Assembly: GCF_018130165.1 (NCBI RefSeq)
Contig: NZ_JAFCLZ010000008.1
Coordinates: forward strand, 186,001 to 250,000
Direction: 5' to 3'
DNA: 64,000 nucleotides
Source: Bradyrhizobium sp. JYMT SZCCT0180
Lineage (GTDB): Bacteria; Pseudomonadota; Alphaproteobacteria; Rhizobiales; Xanthobacteraceae
The notes below the pieces were generated by a model. The model saw only the letters and a list, made by a program, of their open reading frames with translations. It searched no databases and was not told the origin of the DNA. The position numbers and the translations under genes were made by a program. Positions within the stretch are counted from its first letter, which is position 1. The number at the start of each line of letters is the position of its first letter. This document shows positions 1-8,076 of the stretch, one piece after another.

Positions 1-165
1 AGACGATCACATCTGAGCTCAATGCGATGCGAGTGGCAGGTCAGCGTTGAAGGCTACAGCAGTGTTTCGTGACGAGCGTAGACGTCGCAAGCACCGTCTT
101 GGCTGATCACAACTGATCTTGTCAGTAATCCCAGGCCACGCGTTAACACACGAGAAGTCAGCCAC

Positions 166-1476
166 ATGCACGAGCCGAGAGTCGCCGAGAAGGATACGCC
201 CTATTGGTGGGAAGCCTCACCGCTAAAACCGCTGCCTCAACAGCCATTGCCCAAGAAACTCGACGTGCTGATCGTGGGCGCGGGCTATGCCGGCCTTTCG
301 GCCGGGTTGGTGCTGGCGCGCGAGGGCCGTTCGGTTGCGGCCTTTGATGCGATGGATCCGGGCGAGGGGGCCTCGACGCGCAACGGTGGAATAACCAGCG
401 CAAGCATACGACCTGATTACGCAACGATCTCTCGACGCTTCGGCGAAGACAAGGCGCTGGCGATCGAGGCGGAAGGCAAGATCGCGCGCGAATTCCTGTA
501 TGATTTCATCAGGACGGAACGGCTCGAATGCGACTTTCAGCTGGTTGGACAGTTCAAATGTGCGTTCGGATATGAACAATACGAAACGATGGCGCGCAGC
601 GCTGACGCGCTCTCGAAGAAATTGCGGATCGAGTCTCACGCGGTTCCGTATGCCGAGCAGCGCAACTATATCGGCACCGACTTCTACCGTGGTGGCACGG
701 TCCGAATGGATATCGGCGGGCTACACCCGGCGAAGTTTCACGCTGAACTCCTTCGAGTGGCGCTCGCTTCGGGAATGGTGGTCCAGGCACGCACGCCGGT
801 CATCTCAATCGAGAGGGATGGCTCCGGATTCCGCGTCGTGACCTCGGCCGGATCGGTACAGGCGCGTCAGGTGCTGGTTTGTACGAATGGCTACACCGAT
901 GGCGCGGTACCCTTCCTGCGCCGCAGGCTGGTCCCGGTTCGCAGCCGGATCATTGCAACCGAAGAGCTTGCACCTGAAGTCATGGCGCGGCTGATGCCAA
1001 AACGCATGATGATGACGGAGAACCGCCAGGTCGGCTTCTATTACCGACCTTCGCCGGACGGCAAACGTATCCTTTTAGGGGGGCGCGACAGTTCTCGTGT
1101 GGGTAACCCGGTGGCTCCGAAGCTCCTTCTGCGCAACGGGCTGGTGAACCTTTTTCCGGAACTGGAGAACGTTCGCCTTTCGCACAGCTGGTTCGGCAAT
1201 GTGGCGATGAATCGCGACATGCTCCCGCGCATCTTCGAAAAGGACGGTGTGGTCTACGCCACCGGCTTCTGCGGCTCAGGCGTCGTCTGGGCGCCGTGGA
1301 TCGGAATGCATGCGGCCCACAAGCTGATGGGACACAACGAGGCGGCACGCACCGCCTTTGACTTCCGTCCGCCGGCCTCCATCCCGCTCTATCGTGGCGA
1401 TCCCTGGTTCATGCCCGCCATCATCTGGGGATATCGGATGCAGGATCGGTTCGCGCTGTGGCGCGACCGTCGCTGA
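166..1476 (+). CDS. FAD-dependent oxidoreductase, DadA/PuuB-like
   Basis: A 436-residue DAO-type flavoenzyme likely to oxidise an amine or amino acid. The dinucleotide-binding motif GAGYAG lies at residues 38-43, followed by the GASTRNGG segment (about 68-75) that is typical of PuuB/DadA-like proteins and by a C-terminal FAD segment YATGFCGSGV. No signal peptide is visible, so it should be cytoplasmic. A GAGAAG stretch precedes the ATG. It resembles the oxidoreductase at 3800-5077 in plan but is clearly diverged from it. A decayed copy of its last codons is found at 6601-6690. The substrate cannot be read from sequence; gamma-glutamylputrescine-type amines or D-amino acids are candidates. Confidence 0.85.
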   Translation: MHEPRVAEKDTPYWWEASPLKPLPQQPLPKKLDVLIVGAGYAGLSAGLVLAREGRSVAAFDAMDPGEGASTRNGGITSASIRPDYATISRRFGEDKALAIEAEGKIAREFLYDFIRTERLECDFQLVGQFKCAFGYEQYETMARSADALSKKLRIESHAVPYAEQRNYIGTDFYRGGTVRMDIGGLHPAKFHAELLRVALASGMVVQARTPVISIERDGSGFRVVTSAGSVQARQVLVCTNGYTDGAVPFLRRRLVPVRSRIIATEELAPEVMARLMPKRMMMTENRQVGFYYRPSPDGKRILLGGRDSSRVGNPVAPKLLLRNGLVNLFPELENVRLSHSWFGNVAMNRDMLPRIFEKDGVVYATGFCGSGVVWAPWIGMHAAHKLMGHNEAARTAFDFRPPASIPLYRGDPWFMPAIIWGYRMQDRFALWRDRR

Positions 1477-1606
1477 CGGCACATCGTCCCTTCTACCGTA
1501 CCATCAATGCAATACCGTGCCGTACTTTGCTTCAGTCTGATTGCGTAATGCCGTCGGACCCAAGATACGCTGCAGTTCGTGTGAGCATCGTCAAATGGAT
1601 CTCGCC
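1471..1606 (+). repeat. Direct repeat copy A (spacer upstream of GNAT gene)
   Basis: The end of the first oxidoreductase gene and the spacer after it recur at 6685-6820 at a constant offset of 5214 bp. Over 1507-1573 I count 62 of 67 identical bases; the flanks are weaker. It also forms the upstream region of the acetyltransferase gene, so it may carry its promoter. Confidence 0.85.
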
Positions 1607-1660
1607 GCGTCAGGCACTGGCGATTAGTCCGGCAACCCAAGCAAGAGACGTCGACGCATC

Positions 1661-2533
1661 ATGGCAACCGCAGCTACCCACGCCGGAGATCGCGAGAATG
1701 AAGACGCGGCCCTGGTCCCTTTCGCGAGCTCGCATCTGGAAGGTGCTCTGAAGCTCTCGCAGGAGATGTCTTGGCCGTACCTGCTCAAGGATTGGGAATT
1801 TGCGCTGCAGCTTGGCAGCGGTTTCGTGATGACTAGTGCAGGTGCGGTGGTGGGGACCGCGCTCTGGTGGCCTTACGGCGACACCCATGCTTCCGCCGGA
1901 ATGATCATCGTCTCGAAAACCGTTCAGGGACGCGGTTACGGGGCCCGGCTGATGGACGCGCTGCTCGCGGCGGCACGACCCCGGATCATCACGCTGAACT
2001 CGACTGTCGAAGGCACGGCGCTTTACCAGCGCCGTGGCTTCGTCCCCATCGGGATCATCCATCAGCATCACGGAATTCCCAGGGAACGCCATGAGGCGCC
2101 GGGTCCGTGCTTCGTCAGGGCAATGGCTCCATCGGATATCGAGGCGATTGTGGGTCTCGATCACGAGGCCACCGGTTGGACGAGGCGGGAGATGCTGAAC
2201 CGATTGATCGAGGTCGGCGACGGCTATGTTCTCTTGCGTGACGGCATACCCCGCGGCTACGCCATTTCCCGTCTGTTCGGCCGTGGGCATGTCATCGGTC
2301 CCGTGGTCGCCGAAAACCCGACCGATGCGCGCGCATTGATCGAGGCCGCGCTCGCGCCGCTCGGGAGCGTTTTCGTCCGGGTCGATACCTCTGCCGCCTC
2401 GCAACTCGGGGAGTGGCTCGAAGGCATCGGTCTGCAGCAGGTCGGCGACGCCACCACCATGGTCCTCGGGACCCAGATGCCATCGACCGGGCCGGAGCGC
2501 ACGTTCGCGCTCGCCAACCAGTCATTCGGCTAG
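1661..2533 (+). CDS. GNAT family N-acetyltransferase, two-domain
   Basis: A 290-residue acetyltransferase. The acetyl-CoA pyrophosphate loop QGRGYG lies at residues 89-94 after the strand GMIIVSKTV, as in the N-terminal half of GNAT enzymes. The second half (from about residue 140) resembles the YitH/Acetyltransf_18-type C-terminal domain. No clear ribosome binding site precedes the ATG. It is 9 bp upstream of the PLP enzyme at 2543 and probably cotranscribed with it, which suggests acetylation of an amine or amino acid handled by this cluster. Acceptor unknown. Confidence 0.8.
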   Translation: MATAATHAGDRENEDAALVPFASSHLEGALKLSQEMSWPYLLKDWEFALQLGSGFVMTSAGAVVGTALWWPYGDTHASAGMIIVSKTVQGRGYGARLMDALLAAARPRIITLNSTVEGTALYQRRGFVPIGIIHQHHGIPRERHEAPGPCFVRAMAPSDIEAIVGLDHEATGWTRREMLNRLIEVGDGYVLLRDGIPRGYAISRLFGRGHVIGPVVAENPTDARALIEAALAPLGSVFVRVDTSAASQLGEWLEGIGLQQVGDATTMVLGTQMPSTGPERTFALANQSFG

Positions 2534-2542
2534 GAGACGGGG

Positions 2543-3727
2543 ATGCCGCGCTTGGAGATGCATATCCCGAACGCCGGACCCGGCGAGGCCGCCGCGAGGG
2601 TCGGCGCGCTGGCGACGCCGGCCCTCCTGCTCGACAAGGACCGTCTGGATCGCAATCTCGCCCGTCTGTCCTCCCGTATGGCCGCGCGAGGCGTCGTGCT
2701 GCGGCCCCATATGAAGACGGCGAAATCCATCGAAGTCGCCCGGCGCGCCTGTCCGTCCGGGCCCGGGCCGATCACCGTCTCCACCTTGGCGGAGGCGGAG
2801 TACTTCGCGAGTTACGGTTTTCGGGACATGACTTATGCCGTGGGCCTGGCACCGCACACCGCTGAGAGGGCGATGTGTCTCCGGAAAGCCGGCGTCGACC
2901 TCAAGGTGCTGCTCGATTCGTCCGAGCAGGCCAAGATTCTGGGCGAGGCAGGCCGCGCCGCTGCTGTGACGCCATCCGCCTTCATCGAAATCGACTGCGA
3001 CGGCCACCGCGGCGGTCTGACCGCCACCGATTCCAGACTCATCGCCGTCGCGGCCGCCCTGGCCGAGGCCGACGTCAAGCTCGCCGGCGTCCTCGCTCAC
3101 GCGGGCGAATCCTACAGCCTTTGCACGCCCGATACCCTCGTCGCGGCTGCGGAGAACGAAAGGGCGGTGGCTGTGGCCGCCGCGGAGACGTTGCGGGCGG
3201 CGAGGCATGAATGCCCGATCGTGAGCGTCGGTTCGACGCCGACCGCCCATTTCGCCGAAGACCTGACCGGCGTCACGGAGATGCGGGCCGGTGTGTACAT
3301 GTTCTTCGATCTGGTGATGCACGGCGTCGGTGTCTGCACCACTGACGACATCGCGATCTCGGTTCTCACCACCGTCATCGGAACGAAGCCGGACAAGGGC
3401 TGGATTTTGGTCGATGCGGGCTGGATGGCGCTGTCACGTGATCGCGGCACCGCGGCGCAGCGGATCGACCAGGGTTACGGTCTGGTCTGCGATCTGTCCG
3501 GCAAACTCTATCCGGATCTGATCGTCGCGCAGGCGAGCCAGGAGCACGGCATCCTCGCCATCAGATCCGGATCGGCTGCAACCCTGCCGGATCTGCCGAT
3601 CGGCACGAAGGTCAGGGTCCTGCCCAATCACGCCTGCGCGACGGCGTCACAGCACGAACTGTACAATGTCGTCTCCGCGGGAAGCGGCGCAATCGAAGCT
3701 CAGTGGCCGCGAATGCGCGGCTGGTAG
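2543..3727 (+). CDS. PLP-dependent D-threonine aldolase-like (DSD1 family) enzyme
   Basis: A 394-residue fold-type III PLP protein. The N-terminal alanine-racemase-like barrel has the Schiff-base motif RPHMKT with Lys58. The C-terminal domain ends with HAC (His363, Cys365), the metal-binding pair characteristic of D-threonine aldolase and D-serine dehydratase (DSD1) relatives. A strong AGGAGACGGGG site precedes the ATG. It sits between an acetyltransferase and an FAD oxidoreductase/aldehyde dehydrogenase pair: an aldolase making an aldehyde next to an aldehyde dehydrogenase is a plausible chain. D-3-hydroxyamino acids are the likely substrates by family; the exact one is unknown. Confidence 0.82.
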   Translation: MPRLEMHIPNAGPGEAAARVGALATPALLLDKDRLDRNLARLSSRMAARGVVLRPHMKTAKSIEVARRACPSGPGPITVSTLAEAEYFASYGFRDMTYAVGLAPHTAERAMCLRKAGVDLKVLLDSSEQAKILGEAGRAAAVTPSAFIEIDCDGHRGGLTATDSRLIAVAAALAEADVKLAGVLAHAGESYSLCTPDTLVAAAENERAVAVAAAETLRAARHECPIVSVGSTPTAHFAEDLTGVTEMRAGVYMFFDLVMHGVGVCTTDDIAISVLTTVIGTKPDKGWILVDAGWMALSRDRGTAAQRIDQGYGLVCDLSGKLYPDLIVAQASQEHGILAIRSGSAATLPDLPIGTKVRVLPNHACATASQHELYNVVSAGSGAIEAQWPRMRGW

Positions 3728-3799
3728 GTTCTCAAACAGAGTTGCGCCGTCACGATTTGCGGATGCCCAGCATTCAGATAGCGAGAATCCGAGGTCGAT

Positions 3800-5077
3800 A
3801 TGAAGCTCACATCCTATTGGTTGGACACATCGGAGCCATTCAGGAGCGGCACCGCAGGACCGGTGCAAGGCACCTGCGACGTTGCGGTGATCGGCGGCGG
3901 ACTGACCGGATCTTCGGCGGCGCTGGCTCTCGCCAAGAAGGGCGCGCGCGTCGTGCTCCTCGAAGCCGAGACGATCGGGCACGCGGCGTCCGGCCGGAAC
4001 GGCGGCATGTGCAACAACGGGTTCGCCCAGGATTACGGCACGCTCTCGGCCAGGCTTGGCAAGGAAGTCGCCGATCGGCTCTATCGGGCCTTCGACGCCG
4101 GGGTCGATACGGTCGAGCGCCTGGTGGCGGAAGAGAAGATCGACTGCAGCTTCGCGCGCACCGGCAAGATCAAACTCGCGGCCAAACCCGAGCACTATGA
4201 CAAGCTTGCACGCAGCCAGGAATTGCTCGCCGCCAATGTCGATCCCGACACGACGATGGTGAGCCGTGCCGATCTGGCCGGCGAAGTGGGATCGGAGCGC
4301 TATTACGGCGGGCTGATCTACCGCAAGAGCGCCGGCATGCACGTTGGGCGCTTCGTCCGCGGCCTTGCGGAAGCGGCGGCGCGGCGCGGCGTCGCGATTC
4401 ACGAGCGTACGCCGATGATGGGCCTGCGACCCGCCGCCGGCGGAGGTCACGAGATCGAGACACCGAAGGGCCGGCTTCGGGCCTCGCAGGTTCTGTTGGC
4501 GAGCGGCACCTCGCATACGGGGCCGCTGGGTTGGATTCGACGCCGGATCGTGCCGGTCGGCGCCTTCCTGATCGTCACCGAGCCCTTGCCGGTCGCGACG
4601 CTCGATCGGCTCCTGCCGCGGCGCCGGATGGCGGTCGATACGAAGAACCTGGTCAACTACTTCCGAACCACGCCTGACAACCGGCTGCTCTTTGGCGGCC
4701 GCGCCCGTTTCGCCATCTCCAACCCGGCCTCAGACGAGAAGAGCGGCGCGATCCTGCAGGCTGCGCTGCACGACGTCTTTCCCGAGCTTCGCGCCGTGCG
4801 CATCGACTATTGCTGGGGCGGGATGGTCGACATGACGCGCGACCGGCTGCCACGCGCCGGCGAACGCAATGGCATTTACTATTCCATGGGCTACAGCGGC
4901 CATGGCACCCAGATGTCGACCCTGATGGGGACGATCATGGCGGAAGTCATGGACGGGCGCACCGAGCTCAATCCCTGGAAGGACTTCACCTGGCCCGCCA
5001 TTCCAGGTCATCTCGGTCCTCCTTGGTTCCTCCCGCTGGTCGGCGCCTATTACCGGATCAAGGATCGCTTCCAATGA
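3800..5077 (+). CDS. FAD-dependent oxidoreductase, PuuB-like
   Basis: A 425-residue DAO-family flavoenzyme with GGGLTG at residues 32-37, ASGRNGG near residues 63-69 and a C-terminal YSMGYSGHGTQ segment. This set is typical of gamma-glutamylputrescine oxidase-like enzymes, which deaminate a primary amine to an aldehyde. Its stop overlaps the start of the aldehyde dehydrogenase by four bases (ATGA), so the two are translationally coupled; the pairing matches the PuuB-PuuC order of putrescine breakdown. No puuA- or puuD-like gene is in the window, so the physiological amine remains open. Confidence 0.85.
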   Translation: MKLTSYWLDTSEPFRSGTAGPVQGTCDVAVIGGGLTGSSAALALAKKGARVVLLEAETIGHAASGRNGGMCNNGFAQDYGTLSARLGKEVADRLYRAFDAGVDTVERLVAEEKIDCSFARTGKIKLAAKPEHYDKLARSQELLAANVDPDTTMVSRADLAGEVGSERYYGGLIYRKSAGMHVGRFVRGLAEAAARRGVAIHERTPMMGLRPAAGGGHEIETPKGRLRASQVLLASGTSHTGPLGWIRRRIVPVGAFLIVTEPLPVATLDRLLPRRRMAVDTKNLVNYFRTTPDNRLLFGGRARFAISNPASDEKSGAILQAALHDVFPELRAVRIDYCWGGMVDMTRDRLPRAGERNGIYYSMGYSGHGTQMSTLMGTIMAEVMDGRTELNPWKDFTWPAIPGHLGPPWFLPLVGAYYRIKDRFQ

Positions 5078-6531
5078 CCTCGGCCGTTCGACACCTGATG
5101 GAAGCCGGCTTCCTCGGCAAATTCTACATCGACGGAGAATGGCGGAAGCCGAACGGATCGGCGACGGCGGTGGTCGTTAACCCGGCGACCGAGCAACCGA
5201 TCGCCGAAGTCGCGCTCGGCAATGACGAGGATGTCGAGTACGCGGTCGCCGCCGCCAGACATGCCTTCGTCGGCTGGTCCCGCACGCCGGCTGCTGGGAG
5301 GGCGGCGCTGCTCGACCGGATCCATGGTTTGCTCCTCGAGCGGCTCGAGCTGTTCGCGCAGGCAATCACGAGCGAGATGGGGGCCGCCATCACCTACGCG
5401 CGCAGCGCCCAGATGCCGCTGGCCGCCGAACATATCCGTGTCGCGCGCGACAATCTTGCGATCTATCCGTTCATCACCCCGCACGGCGGCACCGCGATCA
5501 TGCGCGAGGCCATCGGTGTCTGCGGCCTCATCACCCCCTGGAACTGGCCTCTCTACCAGATTACAGCCAAGGTCGGTCCGGCGCTCGCGGCTGGCTGCAC
5601 GGTGGTGTTGAAGCCGAGCGAATTGTCGCCCCTGAGCGCATTGCTGTTCGCCGAGGTGGTAGATGATGCCGGGTGTCCGCCTGGTGTATTCAACCTCGTC
5701 AACGGAACCGGTCCAATCGTGGGCGCCGGTCTGGCGTCGCATCCTCAGGTGGACATGATCTCGATCACCGGCTCGACCCGTGCCGGGGTTCTCGTCGCGC
5801 AAGCGGCGGCGCCCACCGTCAAGCGCGTCGCCCAGGAGCTTGGCGGCAAGTCGCCGAACATCATTCTGCCGGACGCCGAGCTGAGCCGGGCCGTTCCGCT
5901 CGGCGTCGCCGCCGCCTTCCGCAACCTCGGCCAATCCTGCAGCGCGCCAACACGCATGCTTGTCTCGCGCTCACAGATGGCGGAGGTCGAGATTCTGGCC
6001 GCAGCGGCTGCTTCCAAAATGGTGGTCGGCGATCCCGTTGCGGAAAGCACGACCCATGGTCCGATCGCCAATCGGCCGCAGTTCGAGCGCGTCCAGACCA
6101 TGATTGGTGTCGGTCTGGAAGAAGATGCCAAGCTCGTCACTGGCGGGCCAGGGCGGCCCGACGACTTTCAGATAGGCTTCTATGCGCGGCCGACGATCTT
6201 CTCGAACGTCCGTCGCGACATGAAGATTGCGCAGGAGGAGATCTTCGGCCCGGTGCTCTCGATCATTCCCTACGATACGGTGGAGGAGGCAGTCGAGATC
6301 GCCAACGACACGGTCTACGGCCTCGGCGCTCATGTGCAGGGAATGGATATCGAGACGGTACGGGCGGTCGCCGGGCAGATCCGGTCGGGTCAAGTCCATC
6401 TCAACTATCCCGACTGGGACCCGACCGCACCTTTTGGCGGATACAAGCGTTCCGGCAACGGCCGCGAATACGGCCTCGAGGGAATGGGGGAATATCTCGA
6501 GACCAAAGCCGTTCTCGGGTTTTACCGATGA
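5074..6531 (+). CDS. NAD(P)-dependent aldehyde dehydrogenase
   Basis: A 485-residue aldehyde dehydrogenase of normal family length. PWNWP lies at residues 155-159, the general base Glu255 in QELGGK, and the nucleophile Cys289 in GQSCS. The start used here is the ATG overlapping the upstream stop; a longer open frame exists upstream but only as a shadow inside the oxidoreductase gene. It should oxidise the aldehyde released by the upstream FAD enzyme or by the aldolase-like enzyme to an acid. Substrate not determined. Confidence 0.9.
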   Translation: MTSAVRHLMEAGFLGKFYIDGEWRKPNGSATAVVVNPATEQPIAEVALGNDEDVEYAVAAARHAFVGWSRTPAAGRAALLDRIHGLLLERLELFAQAITSEMGAAITYARSAQMPLAAEHIRVARDNLAIYPFITPHGGTAIMREAIGVCGLITPWNWPLYQITAKVGPALAAGCTVVLKPSELSPLSALLFAEVVDDAGCPPGVFNLVNGTGPIVGAGLASHPQVDMISITGSTRAGVLVAQAAAPTVKRVAQELGGKSPNIILPDAELSRAVPLGVAAAFRNLGQSCSAPTRMLVSRSQMAEVEILAAAAASKMVVGDPVAESTTHGPIANRPQFERVQTMIGVGLEEDAKLVTGGPGRPDDFQIGFYARPTIFSNVRRDMKIAQEEIFGPVLSIIPYDTVEEAVEIANDTVYGLGAHVQGMDIETVRAVAGQIRSGQVHLNYPDWDPTAPFGGYKRSGNGREYGLEGMGEYLETKAVLGFYR

Positions 6532-6600
6532 AACGCCACCTTTAGGGCGAGCCGTTCAAAACTAAGGTGCCGCATGTCGGCGACCCCACGAGACTATCGC

Positions 6601-6690
6601 CATCCCACTCTATCGGGGCAATGCCATGACTCATGGCGGTCATCATCCAGTGCGATCTACAGGGATTGCACTGTGTCGCGCCAGCGCTGA
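6601..6690 (+). pseudogene. Decayed 3' fragment of a PuuB-like oxidoreductase
   Basis: The stretch beginning CATCCCACTCTATCGGGGCA matches codons near the end of the oxidoreductase at 166-1476 (from about 1380 to its TGA), with substitutions and small indels that destroy the frame, and ends at an aligned TGA. It runs on directly into the repeat copy at 6685-6820. It is a relic, not a gene. Confidence 0.65.
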
Positions 6691-6820
6691 CAGCATATCG
6701 TCTCATCTGCCGCTTCATCAATGCAATACCGTGCCGGACTTCGCCTCAGTCCGATTGCGTAATGCCGTCGAACCCAAGATACGCTGCGGCCAGCGTCAAG
6801 TTCGTCAGATGAATATCGCC
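6685..6820 (+). repeat. Direct repeat copy B (upstream of ald)
   Basis: This is the partner of 1471-1606. The core 6721-6787 differs from 1507-1573 at only five of 67 positions with no gap. The better conservation of the spacer than of the adjoining coding relic suggests either recent duplication or selection on a shared promoter or operator. Confidence 0.85.
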
Positions 6821-6859
6821 GTTCGTCTGAGAAGAGGTCGTCCATCAAGGAGATTGCAA

Positions 6860-7972
6860 ATGCAAGTTGGTGTGCCCAAGGAAATCAAGACGCACGAGTA
6901 TCGCGTAGGCCTGACGCCTGGAGCCGTCCGAGAATATGTGGCGGCTGGCCACAGCGTGTCAGTCGAGACCAACGCAGGCGCCGGCATCGGCGCGACGGAC
7001 GACGACTATTGCAAGGCAGGCGCAACGATCCTGGAGTCAGCGCGCGATGTATTTGCATCGAGCGACATGATCGTAAAGGTAAAGGAGCCTCAGCCCTCCG
7101 AATGGGCGCTGCTTCGAGAGAACCAGATCCTGTTCACTTATCTACACTTGGCGCCCGATCCGGAGCAGGCCAACGGCCTCCTGAAGTCCGGATGCACGGC
7201 AATCGCCTACGAGACCGTGACTGATGCGCACGGCGGACTTCCGCTGCTTGCGCCAATGAGCGAAGTCGCGGGTCGGCTCGCGATCGAAGCGGCGGGTGCG
7301 GCCCTGAGACGGTATGCCGGGGGGCGAGGGCTCTTGATCGGTGGCGTACCTGGCGTTCAACCGGCGCGCGTCGTGGTGCTTGGAGGTGGCGTAGTTGGTA
7401 CGCATGCAGCGCGCATGGCGGCAGGCCTGGGCGCCGAGGTCACTATTCTCGATCGGTCGATACCGCGGCTTCGTGAACTGGATGAGTTGTTCGAAGGACG
7501 TGTTCGTACCAGGTTCTCGACGATTGAGGCCATCGAGAACGAGATATTTGCCGCCGACGTTGTTATTGGCGCAGTGCTCGTTCCCGGAGCGAGCGCGCCG
7601 AAACTTGTCAACCGCGGCATGTTGAGCTCGATGCGCAAGGGAGCCGTGATCGTGGACGTAGCGATCGATCAGGGCGGATGCTTCGAGACATCGCGTCCGA
7701 CGACGCATGCCGACCCGACTTACGAGGTGGACGGCGTTATCCACTACTGCGTCGCCAATATGCCGGGAGCTGTTCCGCTGACCTCAAGCCAGGCTTTGAA
7801 CAACGCTACGCTGCCGTTTGGTCTGGCGCTCGCCAACAAGGGTTTCGCAGCCGTGCTGGAAGATCCGCATCTGCGTGCTGGCCTGAATGTCCATCGTGGT
7901 CGGTTAACGTATCAGGCCGTAGCCGAGAGTCTCGGCCTGCCATGCTCCCCGATCGAGCAGGTTGCCGCCTGA
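6860..7972 (+). CDS. ald: Alanine dehydrogenase
   Basis: A 370-residue enzyme, the usual length, interconverting L-alanine and pyruvate plus ammonia with NAD. The substrate-binding Arg15, catalytic Lys75 (KVKEP) and His96 (TYLHLAP) are present, and the NAD-binding motif GGGVVG is at residues 175-180. I start at 6860 because AAGGAG lies seven bases upstream; the frame is open further upstream but that part covers the repeat region. It is followed by a strong terminator. Monocistronic by appearance, and consistent with amino-acid breakdown in this cluster. Confidence 0.93.
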   Translation: MQVGVPKEIKTHEYRVGLTPGAVREYVAAGHSVSVETNAGAGIGATDDDYCKAGATILESARDVFASSDMIVKVKEPQPSEWALLRENQILFTYLHLAPDPEQANGLLKSGCTAIAYETVTDAHGGLPLLAPMSEVAGRLAIEAAGAALRRYAGGRGLLIGGVPGVQPARVVVLGGGVVGTHAARMAAGLGAEVTILDRSIPRLRELDELFEGRVRTRFSTIEAIENEIFAADVVIGAVLVPGASAPKLVNRGMLSSMRKGAVIVDVAIDQGGCFETSRPTTHADPTYEVDGVIHYCVANMPGAVPLTSSQALNNATLPFGLALANKGFAAVLEDPHLRAGLNVHRGRLTYQAVAESLGLPCSPIEQVAA

Positions 7973-8025
7973 TCTGCTCCAAGAGGTCCCCAAGAGGTCC
8001 CTATGGGACATTTCCTCCCCAACTT

Positions 8026-8055
8026 GAGCCACTCCTTCGGAGTGGCTCCCTTTTT
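8026..8055 (+). terminator. Rho-independent terminator after ald
   Basis: A perfect nine-base-pair stem GAGCCACTC / GAGTGGCTC with a CTTCG-type loop is followed by CCTTTTT. It lies between ald and the convergent GlcD-like gene. Confidence 0.85.
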
Positions 8056-8076
8056 CGTTCCCTCACCCCGGCATCA

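Noticed and set aside
1..165. Possible gene end or regulatory element at the window start
   Set aside because: No convincing frame or palindrome; only direct TGATC repeats near 103-118, too weak to call.
4810..5073. N-terminal extension of the aldehyde dehydrogenase
   Set aside because: The residues are an out-of-frame reading of the oxidoreductase gene; the family begins after the overlapping ATG at 5074.
6626..6859. N-terminal extension of alanine dehydrogenase
   Set aside because: These codons cover the repeat and pseudogene relic; the ATG at 6860 has a good binding site and gives the normal enzyme length.
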